This document shows, in pieces, positions 7,276 through 15,494 of a stretch of DNA of 64,000 nt (within the stretch, counting starts at the first letter, position 1; each line of letters starts with the position of its first letter). Under the pieces are notes generated by a model. The model worked only from the letters and a program-made list of their open reading frames with translations, made no database searches and was not told the origin of the DNA. A program made the position numbers and the translations under genes. This DNA is from Promicromonospora sukumoe (GTDB taxonomy: Bacteria > Actinomycetota > Actinomycetes > Actinomycetales > Cellulomonadaceae). The stretch is taken from the NCBI RefSeq assembly GCF_014137995.1, contig NZ_JACGWV010000001.1:1426001-1490000 (forward strand), written 5' to 3'.

Positions 7276-8070
7276 TCACGGCACGATCGAGTCCACGTAG
7301 CCGCCGTCCACCCGGACGGCGGCTCCCGTGGTTGCGGAGGCCAGCGGTGAGCTGAGGTAGGCCACCATGTTCGCGATCTCCTCCGGCTCGATGAGCCGCT
7401 GGAGCAGCGACTGCGGGCGGTGCAGCCGCATGAACTCGCGCTGCGCCTCGTCCCAGGGCAGGGACTCGTCGACGAGCTCGTAGACGAAGTTCTCGACGCC
7501 GCCGGTGTGCGTCGGGCCGGCGATGACGGAGTTGACCGTCACGCCGGTCCCGGCCGCCTCCTTGGCGAAGCCGCGCGAGACGCCCAGCAGCGCCGTCTTC
7601 GAGACGCCGTAGTGGATCATCTCGGCGGGGATCACGATCGCCGAGTCGCTGGCGATGTTCAGCACGCGCCCCCAGCCCCGCGCGGTCATGCCGGGCAGGG
7701 TCGCGCGGATCAGGCGGACGGCGGCCAGCACGTTCACCTCGAAGTACCGCCGCCACTCGTCGTCGTCGATCTCCAGCGGCGGCACGGCGCCGAACACGCC
7801 CAGGTTGTTGACCAGCACGTCGACGTCGCCAGCGGCGGCGAGCACCTCATCGGTCCCGGCCGCGTCGGTGACGTCGCCCGCCGCGGCCACCAGGACGCGG
7901 TCCGCCGACTCCGCACGCAGCTCGTCGATCGTGGCGGCCACGCCCTCGGCGCGCCGTCCGTTGATCGCCACGCGGGCCCCGGCGTCCGCGAGCGTCGCTG
8001 CGATGGCGCGGCCGATGCCCTGCGTCGAGCCCGTCACGAGCGCGGTCCTGCCGGTCAGGTCGATCCGCAT
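7276..8070 (-). CDS. Short-chain dehydrogenase/reductase
   Basis: The protein has 264 residues. The cofactor site is GSTQGIGRAIA (residues 11-21), NNLGVFG is the NNAG-type motif, and the active site is Ser with YGVSK (Tyr-x-x-x-Lys). VDGGYVDSIVP closes the sequence as in classical SDRs. The start at 8070 has AGGGGGA four bases upstream; longer readings run into a repeat region. It is convergent to the C4-acid transporter with a 21-base gap, so it could supply an oxidoreductase step to that pathway, but it has its own promoter side. Substrate unknown. Confidence 0.85.
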   Translation of the reverse strand: MRIDLTGRTALVTGSTQGIGRAIAATLADAGARVAINGRRAEGVAATIDELRAESADRVLVAAAGDVTDAAGTDEVLAAAGDVDVLVNNLGVFGAVPPLEIDDDEWRRYFEVNVLAAVRLIRATLPGMTARGWGRVLNIASDSAIVIPAEMIHYGVSKTALLGVSRGFAKEAAGTGVTVNSVIAGPTHTGGVENFVYELVDESLPWDEAQREFMRLHRPQSLLQRLIEPEEIANMVAYLSSPLASATTGAAVRVDGGYVDSIVP

Positions 8071-8500
8071 CGTTCCCCCTGCTGTGTTCGTTGTGTCGTC
8101 CCGCTGTCCGGTCCGGTGCGCTGCCGCGCTGTCCCACTGTGCTGCCTCGCCGGCCGACCCGCCTGCCGGTTGACGGCGCGGCCTGCTCAGGCTGACGGGC
8201 CCACTGCTCCACGGCGGTCGCGCTGACCGCCCGGAGGGTAGACACGACTCAGAGCGGGGTGGCCGGGTGGGGTGTATTTCGTTCGGCCCGGCCCCGCCCG
8301 ATTCATCCAGACCGGACTGTCCGGCACAGCCGGAAGATGCGGGCCGCAGCCGATCGAAATCCAGCCCACCCGGCCACCCCTCCAAATCCACACCTTGCCC
8401 CCAGCCGCCCGAACCGGAACCTCACCCCAGCGCCGCGAAGGTGTGGAACAGACGCTGCGGGCAGGTCGAGACGCACGCTCGCGGGAGCCCTGCGTGACGG
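8071..8500. other. 430-base non-coding region holding repeat elements
   Basis: No supportable gene is seen here. The region lies upstream of the SDR and downstream of the sigma-factor fusion gene, both on the minus strand. It holds the inverted-repeat element of family G (8256-8380) and a second inverted repeat, TCCACACCTT (8387-8396) with AAGGTGTGGA (8438-8447), separated by 41 bases. Confidence 0.7.
8256..8380. repeat. Repeat family G, copy 1 (inverted-repeat element)
   Basis: The outer arms GGGGTGGCCGGGTGGG (8256-8271) and CCCACCCGGCCACCCC (8365-8380) are complementary, and pairing continues inward through ATTTCG/CGAAAT with few mismatches. The centre has a smaller palindrome, CCGGACTGTCCGGCACAGCC (8312-8331). 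The centre and the right part recur at 28919-28987 with scattered changes, so this is a dispersed element rather than a simple hairpin. Confidence 0.65.
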
Positions 8501-10300
8501 TCAGTCGTCGGCGCGGGACCAGCGGTCCCAGAGCCACAGGATGAACACCAGCAGGAGGAACGCGGGGATCCCCGCGACGCCGAGCCGCGCGAACCAGCTC
8601 GTCATCTCGGCGCCGATGCCCGGCTGCGCGCCGTCCGCGCTGCTCTGCCCTTCGGTGTTGTTTTGTCCGTCCGCGCCGTCGGCATCTGCGCGGTCGCCGG
8701 AATCTGCGCCGTCTGTGCCGTTCGGGTCACCGCCGGCACGGTTGCCCTCTGTCGCGTCGCCGGCCCGGGTGTCCGCGGCGTCGCTCCCGGAGGTGCCGGT
8801 GCCCGTCGCGGTGCCCGCGTCGTCCGTACCTGAGTCACCGGAGCCGGTCCCCGGGATGTCGAGCCCGGCGAACCAGTCGGACACCGCGTCGGCGATCTCG
8901 CCGGCGCTCGCGGGGTCGTCGGTGCCTCCGTCGTTCGCTTCAGCACCGCCGTCGTCACCCGCGCCGCCCGCATCGCCGTCCGGCGCGGCACCATCGGCAC
9001 CGCCGGCTGCTCCGCCGCTCGTTCCGTCGGCTGCGCCGCCTCCGGTGCCGTCCCGTCCGGGCTCGTCGCTGTCACCCGCACCGCCGTCTCCTGCGCTTGC
9101 AGTGCCGTCGTCCGCGTTCGCGCCCGGCTCGGCACCGCTCTCGCCGCCCTCACCTGCGCCGCCGCTCCCGTCAGCACTGCCCGCATCGCCGTCCGTGCCG
9201 CCTCCGTCTGCGCTGCCTCCACCCGTACCACCGCCGTCTTCTGTGCCGTCGCCCGCACCCGTGCCGGCTCCTTCGCCTGCGCCGTCCCCACCTGCGCCTG
9301 CGCCGTCTCCTGCGCCGCCGCCTCCACCCGCACCAGTGCCCGCACCGCCACCACCCGCACCCTCACCCGCCCCGGGGTTCGCGGCCGACTCGGCGGCGGG
9401 CGGGTCGTCGGGCTGGTTCGCGACCAGGGCTGCGGCCCCGGCGCCGATCGCCAGCGCGGCGATCACACCGGCGGTGATCGCGGCCTCCTTCTTGCCGAAC
9501 GGCGGCTTCGCGGCGCCCGCCGCCCCGGCCCCGGCCGCCCCCGCGCCGGCCCCCGCGGCCCCGGCCACCGCCGCGGTGCCCAGCGCGCCCGTCGCCAGGG
9601 CGCCGGCGACGAGGTGCTGCCCCAGGTCGCGGAGCATCCACGACACCTCGCGCACGTCGACGAATGCCCGGGTGCACTCCGCGCAACCGTCCATGTGGGC
9701 CTCGACCCGGCCGCGGCGCCGGGGGAGGAGCCGGTCCTTGAGGTAGTCGTGCATCGCGGCACGGGTCGCACGGCACTCGGGCTCGTTGACCTCCTGGGCG
9801 TGCGCGGCGGCGAACGCCCCGGCGAGCCGTTCCTCGGCCCGCCGTAGCCGCATCGTCACGGCGTGCGGGCGCACCCCGAGGTCACCCGCGATGTCGGCGA
9901 CGGCCATGTCGCGGACGTGCCGGTCCAGCAGGATCTTGCGGTCGTCGTCGGCCAGGTCGGACAGCGCCGAGCGGAGCATGGAGACGTCCACCTCGCGCTC
10001 CGCGTCCAGCTCGGCGCCCGCGACCGGGGGCGTCAGGGCCGCGAGGGTGTCGTCCTCGACCGGTCGGGCGCGGCCGGCCTCGCGCGTCATGGAGATCGCC
10101 TCGTTGACGGCGGCCCTGCGCCAGTACGGGGCGGGGTCCTCGATCGTCTTTCCGGTGGAGACGATGCGGACCATCTTCTCCAGCGCGCGGCTGGTTGCCT
10201 CCTCGGCGTCGATGCCGGGGACGCGTGCCGCGACGGAGCGCACGACGTTGGGGCGGTGCAGCACCCAGTCGTCGATCTGCAGCGCGCGTGCGGCAGTCAT
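8501..10300 (-). CDS. ECF-type sigma factor fused to a membrane anti-sigma zinc finger
   Basis: The product has 599 residues from ATG 10300. Residues 1-165 are a sigma-70-like protein: SDLADDDRKILLDRHVRDMAVADIAGDLGVRPHAVTMRLRRAEERL is a sigma region 4. Residues 175-230 carry an anti-sigma zinc finger with H202, C206 and C209 (H-x3-C-x2-C). A membrane helix follows (about 273-296), then roughly 270 residues of Gly/Ala/Asp/Ser-rich linker, and a second helix at the C-terminus (IPAFLLLVFILWLW). ECF groups with fused C-terminal anti-sigma domains are known in actinobacteria; the long linker and second anchor are odd. GTG 10336 is a possible longer start. Confidence 0.8.
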   Translation of the reverse strand: MTAARALQIDDWVLHRPNVVRSVAARVPGIDAEEATSRALEKMVRIVSTGKTIEDPAPYWRRAAVNEAISMTREAGRARPVEDDTLAALTPPVAGAELDAEREVDVSMLRSALSDLADDDRKILLDRHVRDMAVADIAGDLGVRPHAVTMRLRRAEERLAGAFAAAHAQEVNEPECRATRAAMHDYLKDRLLPRRRGRVEAHMDGCAECTRAFVDVREVSWMLRDLGQHLVAGALATGALGTAAVAGAAGAGAGAAGAGAAGAAKPPFGKKEAAITAGVIAALAIGAGAAALVANQPDDPPAAESAANPGAGEGAGGGGAGTGAGGGGGAGDGAGAGGDGAGEGAGTGAGDGTEDGGGTGGGSADGGGTDGDAGSADGSGGAGEGGESGAEPGANADDGTASAGDGGAGDSDEPGRDGTGGGAADGTSGGAAGGADGAAPDGDAGGAGDDGGAEANDGGTDDPASAGEIADAVSDWFAGLDIPGTGSGDSGTDDAGTATGTGTSGSDAADTRAGDATEGNRAGGDPNGTDGADSGDRADADGADGQNNTEGQSSADGAQPGIGAEMTSWFARLGVAGIPAFLLLVFILWLWDRWSRADD

Positions 10301-10394
10301 ACCGGCTGATCCCCTCCCGTTCGGGGACCATTCCACCGAGGTCGGGCACGCGCCGCTCGACGAACCGCAGAATGTGCGTCAACGCACGACCGGC

Positions 10395-10436
10395 TTGACG
10401 AGCGGCCGGCGGGCACCTATTTTGAGTGAAACTTCA
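10395..10436 (+). promoter_or_regulatory. Promoter of the SnoaL-MarR operon with possible operator
   Basis: TTGACG (10395-10400), a 17-base spacer and TATTTT (10418-10423) make the best sigma-70-like promoter in the window. Just downstream, TGAA-AC-TTCA (10427-10436) is a small dyad where a MarR repressor could sit. Assignment to the MarR protein encoded downstream is inference. Confidence 0.6.
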
Positions 10437-10455
10437 TGTAAATCTGGAGGGTGTC

Positions 10456-10815
10456 ATGTCGGACCCGAGTCTCGAGAAGCTGATGCGCGCGAACCTGCTG
10501 GAGGTCTTCGGCGAGCGCGACGCCGACCGCCGGGCGGAGGCGATCCGCCGGACGTACACGCAGGACGTTGTCTTCGCCGACGCCGAGGGCCAGGTCGAGG
10601 GACACGAGGCACTCGACGCCAAGGTGCGGGAGATCCTCGACGGGGCGCCCGGGTTCGTGTTCCGGCCGGACGGGGACTTCTACCAGGTGCAGGACCTGGG
10701 CTACCTGGCGTGGGCGCTCGGGCCCGAGGGTGCGCCGCCGGTGGTCCGCGGCACGGACATGGGCTTCGTCCGCGACGGGCTCCTCGCGAAGGTCTACACC
10801 GTCCTGTTCCGCTGA
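10456..10815 (+). CDS. SnoaL-like / NTF2-fold protein
   Basis: The protein has 119 residues starting MSDPSLEKLMRANLLEVFGERD. The pattern of a helical N-terminus, RTYTQDVVFADAEGQVEGHEAL, and a following beta region is that of SnoaL-like polyketide-cyclase or nuclear transport factor 2 folds. No catalytic residues can be assigned. ATG 10456 has GGAGG five bases upstream; an earlier ATG (10426) lies beside the promoter and is unlikely. It is followed after five bases by a MarR regulator, so the two form an operon and the regulator may sense a substrate of this protein. Confidence 0.8.
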   Translation: MSDPSLEKLMRANLLEVFGERDADRRAEAIRRTYTQDVVFADAEGQVEGHEALDAKVREILDGAPGFVFRPDGDFYQVQDLGYLAWALGPEGAPPVVRGTDMGFVRDGLLAKVYTVLFR

Positions 10816-10820
10816 GCCGT

Positions 10821-11333
10821 ATGGGTCGCTACGACGTCCCGCCCGAGTCGCCCTTCGCGTTCCTCGACGACGACCAGGTGCGCGCCTGGTACGCCTTCAT
10901 GAAGGTGCACCTGCGCCTGCGGTACGAGATGAACCACCAGCTCCAGGCCGACGCCGACGTCTCGCTGGCGGACTACGACGTCCTGGTCGCGCTCACCAGC
11001 GACCAGGACGGCAGGATGACGGTCTCCGACCTGGCCACACGCATCGGCGCCGAACGGAGCCGGGTGTCCCACCAGGTGCTGCGCATGGCCGGCCGGAACC
11101 TCGTCGAGGTCACCCCGAACGCGCGGGACCGCCGGGCCAAGGACGTCACCCTCACCGCCGAGGGACGCGCCCTGCTCGGACGGGCCTCGCCGGGGCACAT
11201 CGCGTTCGTGCGCTCCGTCTTCCTCGACGCGCTCTCGGACGCGCAGACCCGGCAGCTCGCGGGCGCGTTCGAGGGCATCTACGACCGCCTGGTCGAGCAC
11301 GGGACGCTGCCGCGCCCCGCGGACCACCCCTGA
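10821..11333 (+). CDS. MarR-family transcriptional regulator
   Basis: The protein has 170 residues. The winged helix is in the middle: LADYDVLVALTSDQDGRMTVSDLATRIGAERSRVSHQVLRMAGRNLVEVTPNARDRRAKDVTLT, with the Asp-Arg-Arg wing motif of MarR proteins. Flanking helices would form the dimer. It follows the SnoaL-like gene by five bases. Its likely target is the promoter at 10395-10436, where a TGAA-AC-TTCA dyad overlaps the start of transcription. Ligand unknown. Confidence 0.9.
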   Translation: MGRYDVPPESPFAFLDDDQVRAWYAFMKVHLRLRYEMNHQLQADADVSLADYDVLVALTSDQDGRMTVSDLATRIGAERSRVSHQVLRMAGRNLVEVTPNARDRRAKDVTLTAEGRALLGRASPGHIAFVRSVFLDALSDAQTRQLAGAFEGIYDRLVEHGTLPRPADHP

Positions 11334-11355
11334 GCGACACCATTCCTGAGCGACG

Positions 11356-12234
11356 TCATCCCTGGCCGACGGCGCGCGCCCCGCGCACCGCCCACCACAC
11401 CGCGACGTAGAGCAGCAGCGCGGCGATCAGGGCGGCCCCGGCCCCGGTCGCGACGTCGGACAGCACGCCCTCGACCACGTCCCGGGGCGTGAACCCCACG
11501 CCGTCGGACGACGAGCCAGCCGACCACCACCGCACCGTGCCGAGCACGGCACCGACCACCGCGACGGCGACGACCGCCCACAGCCCGCGGAGGGTCGCAC
11601 GCCGGACGCTCGCGTCCTGTCGGGCAGCGCCCCACCCCGGCATCCGCGACCGGCGCCGCCACAAGTACACCGCGATCACCACGAGCCCCACGACGGTGCT
11701 CACGTGCTGCAACAGCCGGGCCCACGTGAGGTCGCCGAACGCCGTGGCGCTCAGCAGGGGCACGTGCGTCACGACGTACCCGTCGCCGTGCGTGAACGAG
11801 TCCCACACCAGGTGCGTCGCGATCCCGATCACCAGCGACAGCAGCACCCACGCCGAGCGCCGGAGCAGCACACCCGCCGCCGTCGGGCCGGGCTCGCCTC
11901 TCCCGTCAGCACCGCGCCTGCCCGCCCCAGGCCCAGCCGAACCCGCCCCGACAACCCCCGGCAGCAGCCCCCCGACCGGCCGCCGCGCCGCGAGCAGGAA
12001 CCCGTACAGCACCAGCGCGTACGGCAGGCTCACCGTGACCGCGCCGGCCAGGGAGTGCGACGTTGTCGCGTTCATGAACGGCTCGTACCAGGACTGAGCG
12101 CTCACCGGGACGGGCATGCTGCGGGCGAAGTACGGCAGGTCGGGCGCGACGGCGCCGGCCACGAGCGCGGCGGCGCTGAACGGGCGGCGCACGAAGGGCA
12201 GCACCGCGGCGGGGTGCGAGAGCGTGAACGGCAT
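11356..12234 (-). CDS. DUF4184 membrane protein
   Basis: The protein has 292 residues. It starts MPFTLSHPAAVLPFVRR, the typical opening of DUF4184 proteins, and carries conserved His/Asp residues in DLPYFARS, TSHSLAG and GIATHLVWDSFTHGDG, reminiscent of membrane metal-dependent hydrolase-like proteins. Six or seven hydrophobic segments are visible, split by a Gly/Pro/Arg-rich loop near residues 90-125. GAAGGA lies four bases before ATG 12234. It is convergent to marR with a 22-base gap. Function is not established for the family. Confidence 0.8.
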   Translation of the reverse strand: MPFTLSHPAAVLPFVRRPFSAAALVAGAVAPDLPYFARSMPVPVSAQSWYEPFMNATTSHSLAGAVTVSLPYALVLYGFLLAARRPVGGLLPGVVGAGSAGPGAGRRGADGRGEPGPTAAGVLLRRSAWVLLSLVIGIATHLVWDSFTHGDGYVVTHVPLLSATAFGDLTWARLLQHVSTVVGLVVIAVYLWRRRSRMPGWGAARQDASVRRATLRGLWAVVAVAVVGAVLGTVRWWSAGSSSDGVGFTPRDVVEGVLSDVATGAGAALIAALLLYVAVWWAVRGARAVGQG

Positions 12235-12256
12235 CGGGTCCTTCAGGGGCAGAGCC

Positions 12257-12290
12257 GACGGCCGCCCCCGGGTGTCGGGAGCGGCCGCCG
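12257..12290 (-). terminator. Possible stem-loop after the DinB gene
   Basis: CGGCCGC (12259-12265) pairs with GCGGCCG (12281-12287), with further C/G pairing toward the loop. It stands in the 73 bases between the DinB gene (stop 12308) and the DUF4184 start. No T-run follows, so this is a weak call. Confidence 0.35.
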
Positions 12291-12307
12291 GAGGAGCGGG
12301 GGCGGGG

Positions 12308-12820
12308 TCAGCGCCGGCGCAGCACCAGGCCGCGCACGTACGACGCCTGACCCGCGTGCTGCAGGTCGTCGTTGACGATACTGACCAGCCGGACGCCGAG
12401 CGTCACCGGCGGGTCCCACCGCGTGTCGACGACGCGGTCGAGGTCGTCGTCGGACAGCCGCTCCAGGTACCGCAGCGTCCGCTCGTGCACGGCGTCGTGG
12501 TACCCGGTGAGCAGGTCGCCGGAGGAGACCCGGACCGCGGCGACCTCCTCGGCGTCGTGCCGGTAGCCGGTCTCCTCGGCCGGGAAGGGCAGGCCGAACC
12601 TGCGGTCCCAGCCGTCGTCGGACCAGATCTGGCTCGTGCCCGCGGCGTCGGCGACGTGGTCGTCCTGGACGCGGGTCAGGTGCCAGACGAGCCAGGCGAC
12701 CGAGTTGGAGCCGTCGTCGGGCCGGTAGGCGAGCTCGTCGGCGGACAGCCCCCTGACCGCCCCGTGCACCGTCTCGCGGATGCGGCCGAACGCGTCGGCC
12801 AGCAGATCGGTACCACGCAT
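12308..12820 (-). CDS. DinB-fold, mycothiol-dependent enzyme-like protein (DUF664)
   Basis: The protein has 170 residues. It shows the four-helix DinB/mycothiol-transferase pattern: SNSVAWLVWHLTRVQDDHVADAAG supplies the first metal His, and VSIVNDDLQHAGQASYVRGLVL carries the last His in the expected H-x3-Q arrangement. In actinobacteria such proteins often use mycothiol for detoxification or isomerisation. ATG 12820 has AGGGGGA four bases upstream, like the SDR at 8070. It stands alone on the minus strand. Substrate unknown. Confidence 0.85.
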   Translation of the reverse strand: MRGTDLLADAFGRIRETVHGAVRGLSADELAYRPDDGSNSVAWLVWHLTRVQDDHVADAAGTSQIWSDDGWDRRFGLPFPAEETGYRHDAEEVAAVRVSSGDLLTGYHDAVHERTLRYLERLSDDDLDRVVDTRWDPPVTLGVRLVSIVNDDLQHAGQASYVRGLVLRRR

Positions 12821-12928
12821 CGTTCCCCCTAGACCTCGACGTCGCGTGCGGTGCCACGATGCCACAGCACCGCACGCGACGGCCGGTCGGCCCAGCCGTC
12901 CGGCTGGTCGGCCGAGCAAAAGCGCAGG

Positions 12929-13948
12929 TCAGCCCAGCCGGATCAGCACCTTGCTGCTCTCCGGCCCGGCCGCTGCCGCCAGCGCCGCGTCGGCGTCCGC
13001 CAGGTCGAAGCGGTGCGTGATCACGCCGGACACGTCCAGCCCGTCGCCCAGGGCGGCGAGCGCGTCGCTGATCTCCTCGACGAACCGGTAGGCCCCGACC
13101 CAGGTGATCTCGCGGGTCACGAGGTCGCCGAGGGCGGCCGGCGCCGCGGCGCCGGGCAGGTTGCCGACCTGGACGAGCGTGCCGCCGCGGGCCGTGGCCC
13201 GCAGCACGCCGCCGAGCGCGGCCGGCGCCCCGGAGGCCTCGAACACGAGCTCGCTGTCGGCGGGCAGCGTGTCGCCGTCGGCCACGTTGAGCACGTGGTC
13301 GGCGCCGAGCTCCTTGGCCACGGCCAGGGAGGCGTGCGAGACGTCGGCCGCGGTGACGGACGCCGCGCCCGCGTGCTTCGCGGCGGCCACGACGAGGCAC
13401 CCGATGGGGCCCGCGCCGTTGACCACCACGTCGCGCCCGACGACGGCGCCGGCCCGGCGTACCGCGTGCATCGCCACGGCGAGCGGCTCGGCCAGCGCGC
13501 CCAGCTCGGTGCCGACGCCGTCGGGCAGACGGCGGAGCTGGGCTGCGGGGACGGCCCGCAGCTCGCTGAACCCGCCGTCGGTATGGGGGTGGAAGGCCGC
13601 CGAGCCGAAGTAGCGCACCTGCGAGTGCAGGTTGGTGCGCCCGGCGAGCCGGTCCGGCAGCACGGAGTCGGCCGTGGCGGTCGCGGGGTGCACGGTCACG
13701 GGCGTGCCCTCGGCCCAGCCGGTCACTCCCGGACCGGTCGCGACCACGCGTCCGGCCACCTCGTGGCCCAGGACGAGCGGGTCGCGCAGCACGGCCGTGC
13801 CGGACGCGCCGTTCTTCCAGTAGGCGACGTCGGACCCGCACACGCCGCCCCACTCCATGGCGACCACGACCTCGCCGGGCCCCGCCACGGGGTCGGGGCG
13901 CTCCTCGACGCGCAGGTCCCGCGCGCCGTGCACGACGACGGCCCTCAT
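12929..13948 (-). CDS. Zinc-family alcohol dehydrogenase, L-idonate 5-dehydrogenase-like
   Basis: The protein has 339 residues of the medium-chain dehydrogenase family: GVCGSDVAYWKNG with the catalytic-zinc Cys, VLGHEVAGRV with GHE, and a Rossmann segment VNGAGPIGCLVVAAAKHAGA. The closest known pattern is L-idonate 5-dehydrogenase. The structural-zinc loop is degenerate: where four Cys residues are expected the sequence reads HPATATADSVLPDRLAGRTN, with none. The gene overlaps the MHS transporter by four bases (ATGA) and is in its operon. Oxidation of a sugar acid imported by that transporter is likely. Confidence 0.85.
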   Translation of the reverse strand: MRAVVVHGARDLRVEERPDPVAGPGEVVVAMEWGGVCGSDVAYWKNGASGTAVLRDPLVLGHEVAGRVVATGPGVTGWAEGTPVTVHPATATADSVLPDRLAGRTNLHSQVRYFGSAAFHPHTDGGFSELRAVPAAQLRRLPDGVGTELGALAEPLAVAMHAVRRAGAVVGRDVVVNGAGPIGCLVVAAAKHAGAASVTAADVSHASLAVAKELGADHVLNVADGDTLPADSELVFEASGAPAALGGVLRATARGGTLVQVGNLPGAAAPAALGDLVTREITWVGAYRFVEEISDALAALGDGLDVSGVITHRFDLADADAALAAAAGPESSKVLIRLG

Positions 13949-15342
13949 GCGGCGTCCTCGAGCTGGACCAGGTCGCGGCCCTGGGTCTCCGGGGAGAGAC
14001 GCGCGGCGACCAGCGTGATCGTGGAGTACACGATGAGCATCGCCGCGATGGGCCACCAGCTCCCGGTCGCCGCGGTCAGCGACGCGGCGATGACCGGGCC
14101 GATCGCGGTGGCGAGGATGCCGCCGATCTCCTTGGACAGGGCGAGCTGCGTGAACCGGGTGCGGGCGCCGAACAGCTCGGCCATCGTGACGCTCTCCAGG
14201 GCGAACAGGCCCAGCACACCGAGGTTGAGGCCCGCGATCATGCCGAACAGCAGGGCGGCGGTGCTGCCGCTCGTGATCATCAGCATCATCGGGAACGCGA
14301 ACGCGATGGTCAGCAGCGACAGCGCGGTGTAGATCGCGCGCCGGCCGAAGCGGTCGCCGAGCATGCCGACCAGCGGCACGGTCACGAAGCCCGCGATGGA
14401 GCCCCACATGATCGCCTCGGTGGGCAGGGCCCGGTCCATGGCGAGGCTGGTGGCGATGTAGCCGACGAGGAAGGTCTGCACCAGGCCGGAGTTGCCGGCC
14501 TGGCCGAACCGCAGGGCCAGGGCCAGGAAGAACGCCTTGCCCTTGCGCTGGGAGATGGCGGCCTCCAGCACGGGGGCGGTCTCGGCCTCCTTGACCTCGG
14601 CGCGGGTCAGGGCGACGCCGTCGACGACGTCGGGGCGGGCCTCGAAGACCGGGCTCTCCTTGACGTTGCGACGGATCCAGACGGCGAAGATCATCAGCAC
14701 GAAGCTGAGCAGGAACGGCAGGCGCCAGCCCCACGACAGGAGCTGCTCCTCGCTGAGCACGACCAGCAGCAGGGCCCACAGGGCGGACGCCGCCAGGGTG
14801 CCCGAGTTGGTGCCGAGCGAGACGAGCGAGGCGACGAGGCCGCGGCGCTTCACGGGTGCGTACTCGGCGAGCATCACGGTGGCGCCCGCGATCTCGGCGC
14901 CGGCGCCGAAGCCCTGCACCAGGCGCAGCGCGACCAGCAGGATCGGCGCGGTGATGCCGATCATCTGGTAGGTCGGCAGCACGCCGATCAGCGTCGTGGA
15001 GACGCCCATGAGCGCGATGGTCAGGAACAGCACCTTGCGGCGTCCGATCCGGTCGCCCATCCGGCCGAAGTAGACGGCGCCCGCGAGCCGGGCCACGTAG
15101 CCCACGCCGTAGGTCGCCATCGCGGCGATCAGGGCGATGGCGGGGCTGACACCGGGGAAGAAGATCTGGTTGAAGACGATCGCGGCCGCCAGCGAGTAGA
15201 GCTGGAAGTCCATGAACTCCATGGCGGTGCCGAGCCAGCCCGACACGGCGGCGCGGGTGAGGTCCTTCGTCGACCGGGTCACGGCGTTGCCCGGTGCGCC
15301 CGGCGAGGTGTCGCCCGGTGAGGTCATAGCGGTGTCCGCCAT
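13945..15342 (-). CDS. MHS-family MFS transporter
   Basis: The product has 465 residues from ATG 15342, which has AAGGAG eight bases upstream; longer readings cross the promoter. It shows twelve hydrophobic helices and the metabolite:H+ symporter signatures YFGRMGDRIGRRKVLFLT and the repeated GMLGDRFGRRAIYTALS. FMDFQLYSLAAAIVFNQIFFP is typical of ShiA/ProP-like members that carry organic acids. It is first in the operon with the idonate-dehydrogenase-like gene and divergent from a GntR regulator, so it likely imports the dehydrogenase substrate. Confidence 0.88.
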   Translation of the reverse strand: MADTAMTSPGDTSPGAPGNAVTRSTKDLTRAAVSGWLGTAMEFMDFQLYSLAAAIVFNQIFFPGVSPAIALIAAMATYGVGYVARLAGAVYFGRMGDRIGRRKVLFLTIALMGVSTTLIGVLPTYQMIGITAPILLVALRLVQGFGAGAEIAGATVMLAEYAPVKRRGLVASLVSLGTNSGTLAASALWALLLVVLSEEQLLSWGWRLPFLLSFVLMIFAVWIRRNVKESPVFEARPDVVDGVALTRAEVKEAETAPVLEAAISQRKGKAFFLALALRFGQAGNSGLVQTFLVGYIATSLAMDRALPTEAIMWGSIAGFVTVPLVGMLGDRFGRRAIYTALSLLTIAFAFPMMLMITSGSTAALLFGMIAGLNLGVLGLFALESVTMAELFGARTRFTQLALSKEIGGILATAIGPVIAASLTAATGSWWPIAAMLIVYSTITLVAARLSPETQGRDLVQLEDAA

Positions 15343-15417
15343 GGGAGGTGCTCCTTGACTTCTTTGACTGACGTCGTTGTCCGAACGGCCGCGCGGGCCG
15401 ATGTGTGGCAGGTCTTG

Positions 15418-15448
15418 TATGTAAGCAGCGTCCACAAGTTTCTGTCAA
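15418..15448 (-). promoter_or_regulatory. Candidate promoter of the MHS transporter operon
   Basis: On the minus strand TTGACA (15448-15443) is a perfect -35. TACATA (15423-15418) is a plausible -10, though the 19-base spacer is long. It lies in the 152-base divergent region shared with the GntR gene, so the GntR protein probably controls it. Confidence 0.4.
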
Positions 15449-15482
15449 CTGTCGGTGGCGTGGAAGCGACGTCGGTCTCGTC

Positions 15483-15488
15483 TAGACT
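15483..15488 (+). promoter_or_regulatory. -10 box of a leaderless gntR transcript
   Basis: TAGACT ends exactly six bases before the ATG at 15495, so the transcript would begin at the start codon. No ribosome site is visible before the ATG, which agrees. Confidence 0.55.
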
Positions 15489-15494
15489 CCGGGC

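Noticed and set aside
8259..9746. A Pro/Ser/Ala-rich plus-strand frame
   Set aside because: It is the complement of the Gly/Ala/Asp-rich linker of the sigma fusion; no signal or domain.
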